DNA of 64,000 nucleotides from Caulobacter sp. FWC2 (GCF_002742625.1 NZ_PEBF01000002.1:186001-250000), one strand, 5' to 3'; positions 35,355-44,587 are shown, counted from the stretch's first letter. A program made the numbers and translations. The notes: a model not told the origin generated them from the letters alone.

Positions 35355-36649
35355 GCGACCGCCGCCCTCAGACCCGCCTCGCCGCCGGTCAGGCCAAGCT
35401 TGCTCAGCGCCGCCTGACGACGCGCGGGCAGATGGTAATCCGGAAAGAGACCCGGCGAACGCTTTCGGCCTCGCAGGAGCTGCTTGGCCAGGGTCACCTT
35501 GTGAATGTCGGTCGGTCCGTCTGCCAAACCGACCTGGAACGAGTCCAGCACCATCGCCGCCAACGGCGTCTCGTTCGACAGTCCCAGACAGCCGTGGACA
35601 TAGACCGCGCGCGCGGCGATGTCGTGGAGCACCTTGGGCATGGCCGCCTTGACCGCCGAAATGTCGCCACGCACCTTGTTGTAGTCCTGCTCGCGATCGA
35701 TCTTCCAGGCCGTGCGTAGGACCAGCAGGCGAAATTGCTCGAGTTCGATCCAGCTGTCGGCGATCTTCTCCTGAACCAGTTGCTTGTCGGCCAGCAGCTC
35801 GTTGCGCGTGATGCGCGACAGGGCGCGATCGCACAGCATGTCGAACGCTTGGCGGGCTTTTCCGATCGTTCTCATGGCGTGGTGAATACGACCGCCGCCC
35901 AATCGAACCTGGGCCACGACAAAGCCGTCGCCGCGGCCGCCCAGCATATGATCGAGCGGAACGGCGACATCGGTGAAGCGCAAATAGGCATGGGCCGGAT
36001 CGCGATCGCCGTAGCCGACATTGCGAACGATCTCGAGCCCGGGCGCGCCCTTGGGAATGATGAAGACCGAAAGGCGTCGATGGGGAGGAGCGTCGGGCTC
36101 GGTAACGGCCATGACCAGGAAGAAACTCGCGTAGCGGGCGTTGGTGGCGAACCATTTCTCGCCGTTGAGCACCCATTGATCGCCCTTCAGGACCGCGCGG
36201 GTCGAAAAGGTCGTCGGGTCGGCGCCGCCCTGCGGTTCTGTCATCGAAAAGCAGGAGACGATGTCATTGGCGAGCAGGGGCTGGAGATAGCGCGCCTTCT
36301 GTTCGGCGGTGCCGTAGACCGCGAGAATTTCGGCGTTGCCGGAATCGGGCGCCTGGCAGCCAAAGACGGTCGGCGCGAAGATCGAGCGCCCCAGAATCTC
36401 GTTCATCAAGGCCAGCTTGACCTGGCCATAGCCAGGCCCTCCCAGCTCAGGGCCAAGGTGACAGGCCCAGAGACCCCGCGCCTTGACCTGTTGCTGCAGC
36501 GGACGAACGAAACGTTGGTTCAGGGGGTTGTCGACGTCGAATGGGCTTTGCAAGACGAGGTCGAGCGGCTCGACCTCATCGCGGACAAAGGCGTCGATCC
36601 AGGCCAACTGCTCGGCAAAATCGGGGTCGGTTTCGAAGTCCCAGGCCAT
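35351..36649 (-). CDS. Acyl-CoA dehydrogenase, ACAD10/11-like
   Basis: A 432-residue FAD-dependent dehydrogenase. Characteristic segments: SMTEPQGGADPTTFST and WFATNARYASFFLVMA (FAD side), GGRIHHAMRTIGKARQAFDM, and the C-terminal DGPTDIHKVTLAKQLL in place of the usual AGTNEI. This matches the ACAD10/11 branch, which works with a kinase domain on 4-hydroxyacyl-CoA substrates. GGAGG precedes the ATG. Coupled to the APH-like gene, so the two probably handle a hydroxylated acyl-CoA. Confidence 0.88.
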   Translation of the reverse strand: MAWDFETDPDFAEQLAWIDAFVRDEVEPLDLVLQSPFDVDNPLNQRFVRPLQQQVKARGLWACHLGPELGGPGYGQVKLALMNEILGRSIFAPTVFGCQAPDSGNAEILAVYGTAEQKARYLQPLLANDIVSCFSMTEPQGGADPTTFSTRAVLKGDQWVLNGEKWFATNARYASFFLVMAVTEPDAPPHRRLSVFIIPKGAPGLEIVRNVGYGDRDPAHAYLRFTDVAVPLDHMLGGRGDGFVVAQVRLGGGRIHHAMRTIGKARQAFDMLCDRALSRITRNELLADKQLVQEKIADSWIELEQFRLLVLRTAWKIDREQDYNKVRGDISAVKAAMPKVLHDIAARAVYVHGCLGLSNETPLAAMVLDSFQVGLADGPTDIHKVTLAKQLLRGRKRSPGLFPDYHLPARRQAALSKLGLTGGEAGLRAAVA

Positions 36650-36675
36650 TGGCCGCCTCCGTTCATACTTGATTG

Positions 36676-37407
36676 TCAGGACAGGGTGCGGCCGCCATCG
36701 ACGACGATCGTCTCGCCCACGATGTAGGAGGCCAGCGGAGACGCCAGGAACAGCGCCACGCCCGCGACCTCCTTGGGAAGGCCCAGGCGCTTGAGGGGAA
36801 TGCCCCTTAGGCGTTCCTGGAGGCGGTCGGGGTCGGAGGTGGTGACCGCGGTCATCTTGGTGGCGATCAGGCCCGGCGCGATGCCGTTGACGCGAATGGC
36901 GCGTCCGGCCCAGGCGTCGCCCAGCGTCCGCGTCAAATGGATCGCGCCGGCCTTGGACGCCGAATAGGCCGGATTGCCGCGCGTGGCGCGCAGGCCGCCC
37001 ACCGAACTGATGATGATCAGGCTTCCGGCCCGCGCCTCGAGCGCCGGCGCCAGCTTCTGGGCGCAGGCCATAAGGCTGGTCAGGTTAACTTCCACCACGT
37101 GGCGGAAGGTGTCGGCCTCGAACTCCTTGCGCCGGTACTCCACCGCCCCTTGGGACAGGATCGCGACGTCAACAGCCTCAAAAGGCGCGGTCCATTGGTC
37201 GATCGCGCCGGGCGTGGCCAGATTCAGGCTGGAAAATTCAAACGGCTCCAGGGCCGAAGCGCCATCGCCATAGGCGGCCTTGTTCGCACGAGTGCCCGTT
37301 ATGGCGACTGTCGCGCCGCGCCTGGCGAACTCTTGCGCGCAGGCCAGCCCGATCCCGCTCGATCCGCCAATGACGAGCACGCGCTTTTCGGTGAAGTCGA
37401 GATCCAC
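36676..37407 (-). CDS. SDR family oxidoreductase
   Basis: A classical SDR of 243 residues if it starts at GTG 37407 (VDLDFTEKRVLVIGGSSGIG). A longer form from ATG 37452 would add a low-similarity, AT-rich leader that overlaps the divergent tetR region. It has the TGxxxGIG-type motif (GGSSGIG), catalytic Ser in IISSVGG and YSASKAG, and the C-terminal VGETIVVDGGRTLS. Likely oxidises or reduces a hydroxyl/keto group of the island substrate. Divergent from the TetR regulator. Confidence 0.8.
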   Translation of the reverse strand: MDLDFTEKRVLVIGGSSGIGLACAQEFARRGATVAITGTRANKAAYGDGASALEPFEFSSLNLATPGAIDQWTAPFEAVDVAILSQGAVEYRRKEFEADTFRHVVEVNLTSLMACAQKLAPALEARAGSLIIISSVGGLRATRGNPAYSASKAGAIHLTRTLGDAWAGRAIRVNGIAPGLIATKMTAVTTSDPDRLQERLRGIPLKRLGLPKEVAGVALFLASPLASYIVGETIVVDGGRTLS

Positions 37408-37474
37408 GAGAGGCCTAAAACGATTGAATGAAACGGTTGATTTATTTTTCATGCCTGGGATAAACCGTCAATCC
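37408..37474. promoter_or_regulatory. AT-rich divergent control region, SDR/tetR
   Basis: Sequence around 37420-37450 is markedly AT-rich, with related heptamers CGATTGA and CGGTTGA 13 bases apart. It does not resemble the repeated island palindrome, suggesting a separate TetR operator. Possible ATG codons for the two divergent genes overlap here at 37450-37453, which supports later starts for both. Confidence 0.4.
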
Positions 37475-38095
37475 ATGAAAGCCGACATCGCCAGGGACGC
37501 GATCAAGCGGGCCGCTCAGAGCCTATTCGCCGCGCGGGGCGTGGACGCTGTCTCCGTGCGCGAAATCCTGACGGCGGCCGGCCATCGCAACGGCGCGTCG
37601 CTGCATTACTATTTCGGGTCCAAAGACGACTTGGTTGAGCAGCTGGTCATCGACGGCGCGCGTCTGATCGATGAGCGCCGCAACGCCCGGCTCGATGCGC
37701 TGGAAGCCGATGGCGGGCCTCATGCGCTGCGAGACGTGATGGAGGTGCTGATCCTGCCGTCCACCGACCTCGGCGAGGGCGGAGGGGAGGGGGACTACCT
37801 GCGGTTCATCAGCACTTTCAGCCTGCAAAACCGAGTGGCTTTCGACGCCATCGTCGCTGATGGCTGGAACCGGGGCTATCAGCGGTGCCTGGATCATATC
37901 CGGCGGCTTTCCGCCTTGCCGCAGGAGATGCTCGAGCGCCGGCTGGTGTTCCTGAGCTTGGGGCTGCGCGCGATCATGACGGCGCGAGAAGCGGCGCTGG
38001 CCGCGCATCCCAATCATGCGTTCTGGGGCGCTGCTACGCTGGAGGATCTGGTCGAGACGCTCGTGGGCATGGTTACGCCCGAGCCCGGCGTCTAG
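37475..38095 (+). CDS. TetR/AcrR family transcriptional regulator
   Basis: A 206-residue regulator starting at MKADIARDAIKRAAQ; an earlier in-frame ATG at 37451 overlaps the divergent gene. The helix-turn-helix reads VSVREILTAAGHRNGASLHY, then YFGSKDDLVEQLV. The C-terminal part (LRAIMTAREAALAAHPNHAF) is the ligand/dimer region. Divergent from the SDR gene and a likely local repressor of it, with an acyl-CoA or pathway intermediate as possible ligand. Confidence 0.85.
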   Translation: MKADIARDAIKRAAQSLFAARGVDAVSVREILTAAGHRNGASLHYYFGSKDDLVEQLVIDGARLIDERRNARLDALEADGGPHALRDVMEVLILPSTDLGEGGGEGDYLRFISTFSLQNRVAFDAIVADGWNRGYQRCLDHIRRLSALPQEMLERRLVFLSLGLRAIMTAREAALAAHPNHAFWGAATLEDLVETLVGMVTPEPGV

Positions 38096-38136
38096 GTGCG
38101 CGCGGTGCGCCGCATGGACTCGAAATGAGTCTTCCC

Positions 38137-38171
38137 GTTTAGAACTCAGAATGAAATTCGTGTATCAGATT
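38137..38171. promoter_or_regulatory. Tandem operator-like palindromes, site C
   Basis: GTTTAGAACTCAGAAT (38137, 11 of 16 to consensus) and ATTCGTGTATCAGATT (38156, 12 of 16) start exactly 19 bases apart. They lie 120 bases before the TonB-dependent receptor at 38292. Confidence 0.5.
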
Positions 38172-38291
38172 TTTTCTTGCGATGTCTCCCGCCTCTGACT
38201 AGCATCGCGGCAGATCGCCCGATCGGGCAGATCCAATGGCTCCAACGGATTTCGCCACAGATGCGAAGACGAGAGCGGGGGAGAGATCTGA

Positions 38292-40751
38292 ATGACCAAT
38301 GCGAGAGCGAGCGTATCGCGCGGAGTCCTGGCCTGGGCCTTGGCGTCCATGTTGTCGGCCCCAGCCCTTGCCCAGGTTCAGGCGCAGGCTCCGGCGACCG
38401 AGGAGTCCGCCACCGGTCTCGACAGTATTGTCGTCACCGCCCGCCGTCGCGACGAGGCGCCGATCTCGGTGCCGGTCTCGGTGACAGTCCTGGGCGCGGC
38501 GCAGCTCAAAGCTCTCGCTGTTGACAGTCTGCAGGACCTGCGCGCGGTGACGCCCGGCATCACCGTAGGGGAGGTGTCGGGGGGCGTCGGCGGAACGGTG
38601 GCGTTGCGCGGTGTCGGCACGACGGCGGGATCAAACCCGACCTTCGAGCAGACGGTGGCGGTCAATGTCGACGGCATCCAGCTCTCGCGCGGCGGGGCGG
38701 TGCGCATTGGCCAGATCGACATGGAGAAGATCGAGGTTCTTCGGGGACCGCAGGCGCTGTTCTTCGGCAAGAACAGCCCGGCCGGCGTCATCTCGATCAC
38801 CACGGCCGACCCGACCTCGACGTTGGACGCCGAGGTGCGCGGCGGCTATGAGTTCAACGCTCGGGAGCGTCAGCTTGAGGCGATGATCTCTGGACCGTTG
38901 ACCAGCACGCTCGGCGCGCGCTTGGTCGTCTACGGCGCGGATATGGACGGCTGGCGCACCAATATTGCCGACAGCGCCGCCACCGCTGCGAACGCGATCC
39001 GGTCGGGCTCGGTGACCGGCTCGACGAACCGAGGACCGCAGCAAAAATTCTTCTTCACGCGCGCCACCCTGAAGTGGCGGCCGACCGAGGCCTTCGACGC
39101 GCGGCTCAAGCTCAGCTACGCCGACAACAAGGGGATCGGCTACAATCAAGCGGGCGGGTTCCAGCGGATCTACTGCCCCAATGGCGCGCCCCAACTGGCG
39201 CCGCAGGCCACGGCCCTGAATGGCGGCGCGGCCAACCCGGCCTTGGCCGCAGCGTTGTCGGTCGACAACTGCCGCGCCGACGCGACCTACGCCAATGGCA
39301 ACATCAACCCGGCCTTTCTGGTCGGCTCGCCCGAAGGGTTCACGGATCCGGACGGCGCTGGCGACTACAGCCAGCAACTCTATTCGTTGGAAATGAACTA
39401 TCGGCCGAGCGATCGGGTAACCCTGACATCCGTCACCGGCTGGGCCAAGAACAAGGATTTCCGCGCCGACACCTACGCTGTCGCGCCTTCCGACGCGGTG
39501 GCGGCCAACGACTTCACCGGCAATACCGGCTACACTCAGTTCACCCAGGAGGCGCGTCTGGCCACGGACCTGTCCGGGCCGGTCAACTTCCTGGTCGGAG
39601 CCTTCTACGAGGACTCCGATCTGCAGACCTACACCCGCAACGTGCTGGCGGGCGCGCCGCTCTTCCTGCACGACATCGACGGCAAGACCCGATCGGTGTT
39701 CGGCCAGGCGATCTGGGACATCACGGGCAAGCTTGAGCTGGCCGGCGGTCTGCGCTGGAGCAAGGAGACCAAGGATTTCGCGGTGACCCGGGACGGGGCG
39801 CCGCAGCCGGTGTCGCCCGCCTCGGCGGATTTCAAGAACACCTCGCCCGAAGTGACCTTGACCTGGCGGCCGACCACACGGCTCACCCTCTACGGGGCCT
39901 ACAAGCAGGGCTTCAAGTCGGGCGGCTTCGCTGCGGCCACCAATACCGGCGCCGCCTTCACGACGCCGCTGAACGCGCTCTATCTGCCGGAATCGGCCGA
40001 AGGGGTCGAAGGCGGCGTTAAGGCGCTTCTGTTTGACGGGGCGTTGCGCGTCAACACCGCCGCATACGACTACGACTATACCAACCTGCAGGTGAACTCC
40101 CTCGACAACTCTAGCGGCGTGCCGGTGATCCGCGTAAACAACGCCGGTGCGGCGACCGTAAAGGGTGTGGAGAGCGACTTCACCTGGAGGCCGGCAGGCG
40201 CGCCGGGTCTGACGATCCGCGGCGCGGCCAACTACAACGACGCCAAGTACACTGACTTCCTGGCGACCTGCTACATCGGCCAGACCATCGCCGAAGGGTG
40301 CAACCTGCTGATCAACCCGACCACTGGGCGCTACACAGGCCAACAATTGGCGGGCCAGCGCATGGTGAACGCGCCCAAGTGGACCGGGTCGTTGGGCGCG
40401 GCCTACACCGGCCAGAGCGGTTTCAAGGGAATCGAATGGGGCATGAACGTCGACGGCCTCTACAAGTCCCAATACAATCCTCATCCTGAACTTCATCCTG
40501 GCGCCCTGCAGGATGGGGTGGTCTTCCTGAACGCTGGCGTTCGCGTGTTCCGCAGCGACCATCGGTGGGAGCTGGCGCTGGTGGGGCGCAACTTGACGGA
40601 AAAATATCGGGTCGACGTCGCTTCCAACGTGCCCCAGACCGGGATCTCTACCCGAACGGGGTCGGCCCTGACCGGGGGGCTCGCCGACCTGAGCGGCAAC
40701 GTCAATCGCGGTCGCGAGATCATGCTGCAACTGACCGTCCGACCGTTCTGA
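38292..40751 (+). CDS. TonB-dependent outer-membrane receptor
   Basis: An 819-residue receptor with GGGGGAGAG before the ATG. Signal peptide residues 1-26 (ending APALAQ), TonB-box region LDSIVVTARRRDEAPIS near 43-58, plug with VLRGPQALFFGKNSPAGVI, and a long barrel ending in the aromatic LTVRPF. It should import a scarce hydrophobic substrate. The next plus-strand gene is an FAH-family enzyme, followed by a convergent SDR, an order repeated at 59981-64000. Confidence 0.92.
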   Translation: MTNARASVSRGVLAWALASMLSAPALAQVQAQAPATEESATGLDSIVVTARRRDEAPISVPVSVTVLGAAQLKALAVDSLQDLRAVTPGITVGEVSGGVGGTVALRGVGTTAGSNPTFEQTVAVNVDGIQLSRGGAVRIGQIDMEKIEVLRGPQALFFGKNSPAGVISITTADPTSTLDAEVRGGYEFNARERQLEAMISGPLTSTLGARLVVYGADMDGWRTNIADSAATAANAIRSGSVTGSTNRGPQQKFFFTRATLKWRPTEAFDARLKLSYADNKGIGYNQAGGFQRIYCPNGAPQLAPQATALNGGAANPALAAALSVDNCRADATYANGNINPAFLVGSPEGFTDPDGAGDYSQQLYSLEMNYRPSDRVTLTSVTGWAKNKDFRADTYAVAPSDAVAANDFTGNTGYTQFTQEARLATDLSGPVNFLVGAFYEDSDLQTYTRNVLAGAPLFLHDIDGKTRSVFGQAIWDITGKLELAGGLRWSKETKDFAVTRDGAPQPVSPASADFKNTSPEVTLTWRPTTRLTLYGAYKQGFKSGGFAAATNTGAAFTTPLNALYLPESAEGVEGGVKALLFDGALRVNTAAYDYDYTNLQVNSLDNSSGVPVIRVNNAGAATVKGVESDFTWRPAGAPGLTIRGAANYNDAKYTDFLATCYIGQTIAEGCNLLINPTTGRYTGQQLAGQRMVNAPKWTGSLGAAYTGQSGFKGIEWGMNVDGLYKSQYNPHPELHPGALQDGVVFLNAGVRVFRSDHRWELALVGRNLTEKYRVDVASNVPQTGISTRTGSALTGGLADLSGNVNRGREIMLQLTVRPF

Positions 40752-40863
40752 AAGGACTGGCCGCGCCGTCCCGCGGCAGGAGAACACGCCGCGGTTCGGC
40801 TTGCAGGCCGGACCGCGCAGGCGTCTAGAACCGGCCGAATGAGGCCAACGGAGGGTGAAGCCG

Positions 40864-41847
40864 ATGCGTTTGGTCACATTTGAATCCCAGGGCCGTCGCC
40901 GGGCGGGGGCCTTCATCGAAGGCGATAGCCGGATCGTCGACTTGGCCGCCGCGCATCAGCAGCGGCATGGAGACCATGCGGCTGAACTGGCTGATATCCT
41001 GGCGTTGATCGAAGGGGGAGACGACGCGCTCGACAAGGCGATGGAAGCGGTCAAGTCCGCGCCGGAGACGGCGATCCTGGCCCGTGCGGACGTCAAGCTG
41101 AGGGCGCCCATCCAGCCACCGCCCCAAATGCGCGACTGCAGTTGCTTTGAGCTGCACCTGCGCCAATGCTATTCGGCCGCGCGCGAGATGCGGGCCAAGG
41201 CCAAGGGCGTCGAGGTGATCGCAGACACCGGGCCCTCGCCAGCCGAACAACGGATTCTCGACCTCTTCGCCAAACAGCCGATCTATTACAAGGCCAACCG
41301 CTTCTCGGTAGTCGGCTCCGAGGAGGCGGTGATCTGGCCCTCCTATTCGCGCAGTATGGATTTCGAGCTCGAGTATGGCTGCTACATCAAGAAGCTGGCC
41401 AAGGACGTTCCGGCGGAGAAGGCCGGCGACTACATCTTCGGTTACACGATCTACAACGATTTTAGCGCCCGCGACGCGCAATCCGTTGAAATGATCGGTC
41501 AGCTGGGGCCGGCCAAGGGCAAGGATTTCGACACCGGCAACGCGATGGGGCCCTGCCTGGTCACAGCCGACGAAATGCCCAACCCCTACGACCTGACCAT
41601 GATCGCGCGGGTCAATGGCGAGGAATGGGGTCGGGGTAACACCAGTACGATGCATTGGAAGTTCGAGGATCTGATCGCCTATATCTCGCGGTCGGAGACG
41701 CTGTATCCGGGCGAGTTCCTGGGATCGGGCACGATCGGCAACGGCTGCGGCCTGGAGGCCCAGCGGTTCCTGAAGCCGGGCGACGAGGTCGAATTGGACG
41801 TCGAAGGGATCGGCGTGCTGCGCAATCGGATTGTCAGGCCCGCCTAG
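40864..41847 (+). CDS. Fumarylacetoacetate hydrolase (FAH) family protein
   Basis: A 327-residue FAH-type enzyme starting at MRLVTFESQ with GGAGG nine bases upstream. Metal-site acidic residues lie in MDFELEYGCYIKK and YNDFSARDAQS; MGPCLVTADEMPNPYD and GSGTIGNGCGLE are family blocks. FAH-fold enzymes cleave C-C bonds of 1,3-diketo acids or hydrate or decarboxylate keto acids. A ring-opening or chain-shortening step is plausible. Its stop TAG overlaps the convergent SDR stop in one CTAG. Confidence 0.85.
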   Translation: MRLVTFESQGRRRAGAFIEGDSRIVDLAAAHQQRHGDHAAELADILALIEGGDDALDKAMEAVKSAPETAILARADVKLRAPIQPPPQMRDCSCFELHLRQCYSAAREMRAKAKGVEVIADTGPSPAEQRILDLFAKQPIYYKANRFSVVGSEEAVIWPSYSRSMDFELEYGCYIKKLAKDVPAEKAGDYIFGYTIYNDFSARDAQSVEMIGQLGPAKGKDFDTGNAMGPCLVTADEMPNPYDLTMIARVNGEEWGRGNTSTMHWKFEDLIAYISRSETLYPGEFLGSGTIGNGCGLEAQRFLKPGDEVELDVEGIGVLRNRIVRPA

Positions 41848-42623
41848 ACCAGGCCGCCATAGGCCCCGCCGTCCAGTTGCAGGTTCTGGCCGGTGATATA
41901 GCCCGCGCGATCCGAGCACAGGAAGGCGCAGGCGTCACCCACCTCCGAGGGGCGCCCGAACCGGCCAGCGGGGATCGCGCCGATCATTTCGGCGCGGGCC
42001 GCGGCCTCGTCGACCTGGCGCGCGCGGGCCAGGGATCGGGTCATTTGCGCCAGTCGATCGGTCTCGATCTTTTCGGGTAGGATGCAGTTGACGGTGACGC
42101 CGTCGCTGGCGGCCTCGCCGGCGAGGGCCTTGCAGAACGCGGTCAGTCCCGCGCGGGGTCCGGTGGACAGGGCCATCGGGAATTTCGGGGTCTTGACCAT
42201 GGCCGAGGTGATGGCGACCACGCGGCCAAACCCCCTCTGGCGCATGCCGCCGATCACCGCCTGGATCAACAGGATCGGCGAGATCATCTTGGCCGCGACG
42301 ACATCGCTCCAGGCCGCCTCGGTCCAGTCCGCCAGTCGGCCAGGCTTGGGGCCGCCGCTGTTGCAGACCAGGATGTCGGGCTCGGGGCAGGCGATCAGCG
42401 CCGTCGTCCGTCCTTGCGCTGTGTCGATGTCGGCGAGGATCGTATGCGGCCGCCGCCCGGTCAGGGTCTCGATCTCGAGGGCCGCCGCCTCCAGGCGATC
42501 GGCGTCCCGGCCGTTGATCCACACCTCGACGCCTTCGACGCTCAACGAGATGGCGCAGGCCTTTCCAAGGCCCGACGACGAGGCGCAGACGAGCGCGCGC
42601 TTTCCGGCGATGCCAAGGTCCAT
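41844..42623 (-). CDS. Atypical SDR lacking the YxxxK active site
   Basis: A 259-residue SDR with CASSSGLGKACAISL as nucleotide motif, CNSGGP, and ITSAMVKTPKFPMALSTGPR, then AGLTAFCKALAGE. In classical SDRs the Tyr of YxxxK would lie in this last stretch; here it reads STGPR, so Tyr and Lys are not in the normal positions. A group of 3-oxoacyl-ACP-reductase-like SDRs shares this (S-x-x-x-R-x-GL). The C-terminal GYITGQNLQLDGGAYGGLV is normal. Catalysis may differ from simple ketone reduction. Last gene of the minus-strand operon from 46748. Confidence 0.82.
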   Translation of the reverse strand: MDLGIAGKRALVCASSSGLGKACAISLSVEGVEVWINGRDADRLEAAALEIETLTGRRPHTILADIDTAQGRTTALIACPEPDILVCNSGGPKPGRLADWTEAAWSDVVAAKMISPILLIQAVIGGMRQRGFGRVVAITSAMVKTPKFPMALSTGPRAGLTAFCKALAGEAASDGVTVNCILPEKIETDRLAQMTRSLARARQVDEAAARAEMIGAIPAGRFGRPSEVGDACAFLCSDRAGYITGQNLQLDGGAYGGLV

Positions 42624-42643
42624 GGGCGTGCTCCAGATCGCCC

Positions 42644-43780
42644 TCAGAGCGTGCGGGCGATGATTTCCTTCATGATCTCGGACGTGCCGGCGTAGATGCG
42701 GGCAACGCGCGCATCCACCCAGGCGCGTCCCACGTCGTATTCGCTCATATAGCCGTAACCGCCGTGAAGCTGGAGGAGTTCATCCAGCAACTGGCCGTGC
42801 AGTTCGGCGCTGGTCAGTTTGGCCATGGCGGCGGTCTCGGCCGTCAGCTGGCCGTCGAACAGCTTCTGCAGGCAGTCGTCGATGAAGACGCGCAGCATCT
42901 GGCTCCGCGCTCTCACTTCGGCCAGCTTGAACCGCGTGTTCTGGAACTCGAACAGCGGCTTACCGAAGACGATGCGGTCCTTGGTGTAGGCGATGGTCTT
43001 GTCGAGCATCGACTCCACCGAGGCGGCGGCGCGGATGCCGATGATCAGCCGCTCCTTGGCCAGCTCGGTCATCAGACAGCCGAAGCCCTTGCTTTCCTCG
43101 CCCAAGCGGTTTTCGACCGGCACCCGCACGTCCGAGAAGAACAGCTCCGAGGTGTCCTGGCCGCGAAGACCGACCTTCTCCAGCTTCTTGCCCTTGTCGA
43201 AGCCGGGCGTTCCCGCCTCGACGCAGAACAGGGTGATGTCCTTTGGGTTGGCTTGGCCCTCGACCTTCGCCGCGACGATCGCCAAGCCCGAATTGATACC
43301 GTTGGTGATGAAGGTCTTCTGGCCCGACAGGATGTAGTGGTCGCCGTCCCGGACGGCCTTGGTCTTCATGCCGCGCAAGTCGCTGCCGATCTGCGGTTCG
43401 GACATGGCGATGACCGCGATCAGGTCGCCGCTGATCAGGCGCGGCAGCCAGCGCGCCTTCTGCGCGTCGGTGCCGTAGTTGACCAGATAGGGCACGGCGA
43501 TGTCGGAGTGGGTGGTAAAGCCGACGGCCGTGGCGTTGACCCGCGCCAGCTCTTCGATCAGGACCGCACTGTGGCCAAAGTCACCGCCGGGGCCGCCGTA
43601 TTCTTCGGGCGCGGTGACGCACAGCAGACCCTGCTCGCCGGCTCGAAGCCACAACGATTGGGGCACGATGCCATCGCGTTCCCACTGAGCGTGATGTGGA
43701 ACGATCTCGGTGTCGACGAACCGCCGGACCTGATCGCGGAACATTTCGTGGTCGTCGCGGAACACCTTGCGCATGGTCAT
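42644..43780 (-). CDS. Acyl-CoA dehydrogenase, long-chain type
   Basis: A 378-residue dehydrogenase. FAD-binding MSEPQIGSDLRGMKTKAV and FITNGINSGL, DTSELFFSDVRVP, and C-terminal RIYAGTSEIMKEIIAR. The Glu in TELAKERLIIGI sits where long-chain and isovaleryl enzymes keep the catalytic base, while the medium-chain position is Ala. It probably introduces a C2-C3 double bond in a long or branched acyl-CoA and passes electrons to ETF. Six bases after the crotonase gene. Confidence 0.9.
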   Translation of the reverse strand: MTMRKVFRDDHEMFRDQVRRFVDTEIVPHHAQWERDGIVPQSLWLRAGEQGLLCVTAPEEYGGPGGDFGHSAVLIEELARVNATAVGFTTHSDIAVPYLVNYGTDAQKARWLPRLISGDLIAVIAMSEPQIGSDLRGMKTKAVRDGDHYILSGQKTFITNGINSGLAIVAAKVEGQANPKDITLFCVEAGTPGFDKGKKLEKVGLRGQDTSELFFSDVRVPVENRLGEESKGFGCLMTELAKERLIIGIRAAASVESMLDKTIAYTKDRIVFGKPLFEFQNTRFKLAEVRARSQMLRVFIDDCLQKLFDGQLTAETAAMAKLTSAELHGQLLDELLQLHGGYGYMSEYDVGRAWVDARVARIYAGTSEIMKEIIARTL

Positions 43781-43786
43781 GACTCG

Positions 43787-44587
43787 TCAGTTGTCCGTAT
43801 AGGCGGCGGGACGCTTTTCGATCATCGCCGCGACCGCCTCGGCATGGTCCGACGTATGATGGGCCAGCGCCTGATAGGCCGATGACAATTCTAGCAGCGA
43901 ACCCAAGCGCATATGTTGACCTTCACGCAGAAGGCGTTTGGTGAGGCGAAGCGCGTGGCCAGGGCTGCTGGCGACTCGATGGGCCAGCGCCAGCGCCGTG
44001 GAGAGGAGCGCCTCCGGCTCGGTCAGCTGGGTCACCAGCGTCCAATCCAGAGCGGTCTGAGCGCTCAGCGCGTCGCCGGTCAAGGCCATATGGCTGGCGC
44101 GCGGCATGCCCACGATCCGGGGCAAGAGCCAGGCGCCGCCGTCTCCCGGGACAATGCCCAGTTTGACGAAGCTCTCGGCGAAGGTCGCCGTCTGCGAGGC
44201 GATGCGGATATCGCACATGCAGGCCAGATCGAGCCCCGCGCCGATCGCGTGTCCGTTGACGGCCGCGATGACCGGCGTCTCGAGTTCGTACAGCGCCATC
44301 GGGATGCGCTGGATGCCGTCGCGATAGCGATTGCGCAGGCGGTAAGGCGAGCCTTCGAAGATGCCGGTGCGGTCGCGCATCGCCTTGATGTCGCCGCCAG
44401 CGCAGAAGGACGCGCCCGCGCCGGTCAGCACGACGACGCGAACCGAAGGATCGCCGCGAACCTCCTCGCAGGCGTCCTCGATCTCGAACATGTCCTCGGG
44501 CTTGCTGAAGGCGTTACGCGCCTCGGGCCGATTGAGGGTCCAGATAGCCACGGGGCCCTCGCGGGACTTCAGCAGGAAATCGGTCAT
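43787..44587 (-). CDS. Crotonase-fold enoyl-CoA hydratase/isomerase family protein
   Basis: A 266-residue crotonase starting MTDFLLKSREG. Oxyanion-hole segments GASFCAGGDIKAM and HAIGAGLDLACMCDIRIAS are present. The two catalytic Glu of rat enoyl-CoA hydratase (E144, E164) correspond to Asp in GAGLD and Phe in FAESFVKLG, so it may be an isomerase, hydrolase or ring-cleaving member rather than a simple hydratase. ATG overlaps the upstream dehydrogenase stop. Confidence 0.85.
   Translation of the reverse strand: MTDFLLKSREGPVAIWTLNRPEARNAFSKPEDMFEIEDACEEVRGDPSVRVVVLTGAGASFCAGGDIKAMRDRTGIFEGSPYRLRNRYRDGIQRIPMALYELETPVIAAVNGHAIGAGLDLACMCDIRIASQTATFAESFVKLGIVPGDGGAWLLPRIVGMPRASHMALTGDALSAQTALDWTLVTQLTEPEALLSTALALAHRVASSPGHALRLTKRLLREGQHMRLGSLLELSSAYQALAHHTSDHAEAVAAMIEKRPAAYTDN

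Noticed and set aside
34290..36176. Apparent 628-residue fusion upstream of the APH-like kinase
   Set aside because: The extra N-terminal part overlaps the dehydrogenase gene in another frame and is Arg/Ser-rich. The kinase has a good internal start at 35354 with an ATGA overlap.
38631..40916. A 761-residue open frame antisense to the second TonB receptor
   Set aside because: It mirrors the receptor gene codon by codon, is rich in Arg/Val/Gly repeats and has no motif. The same holds for 60962-62395 opposite the third receptor and 23722-25317 opposite liuB.
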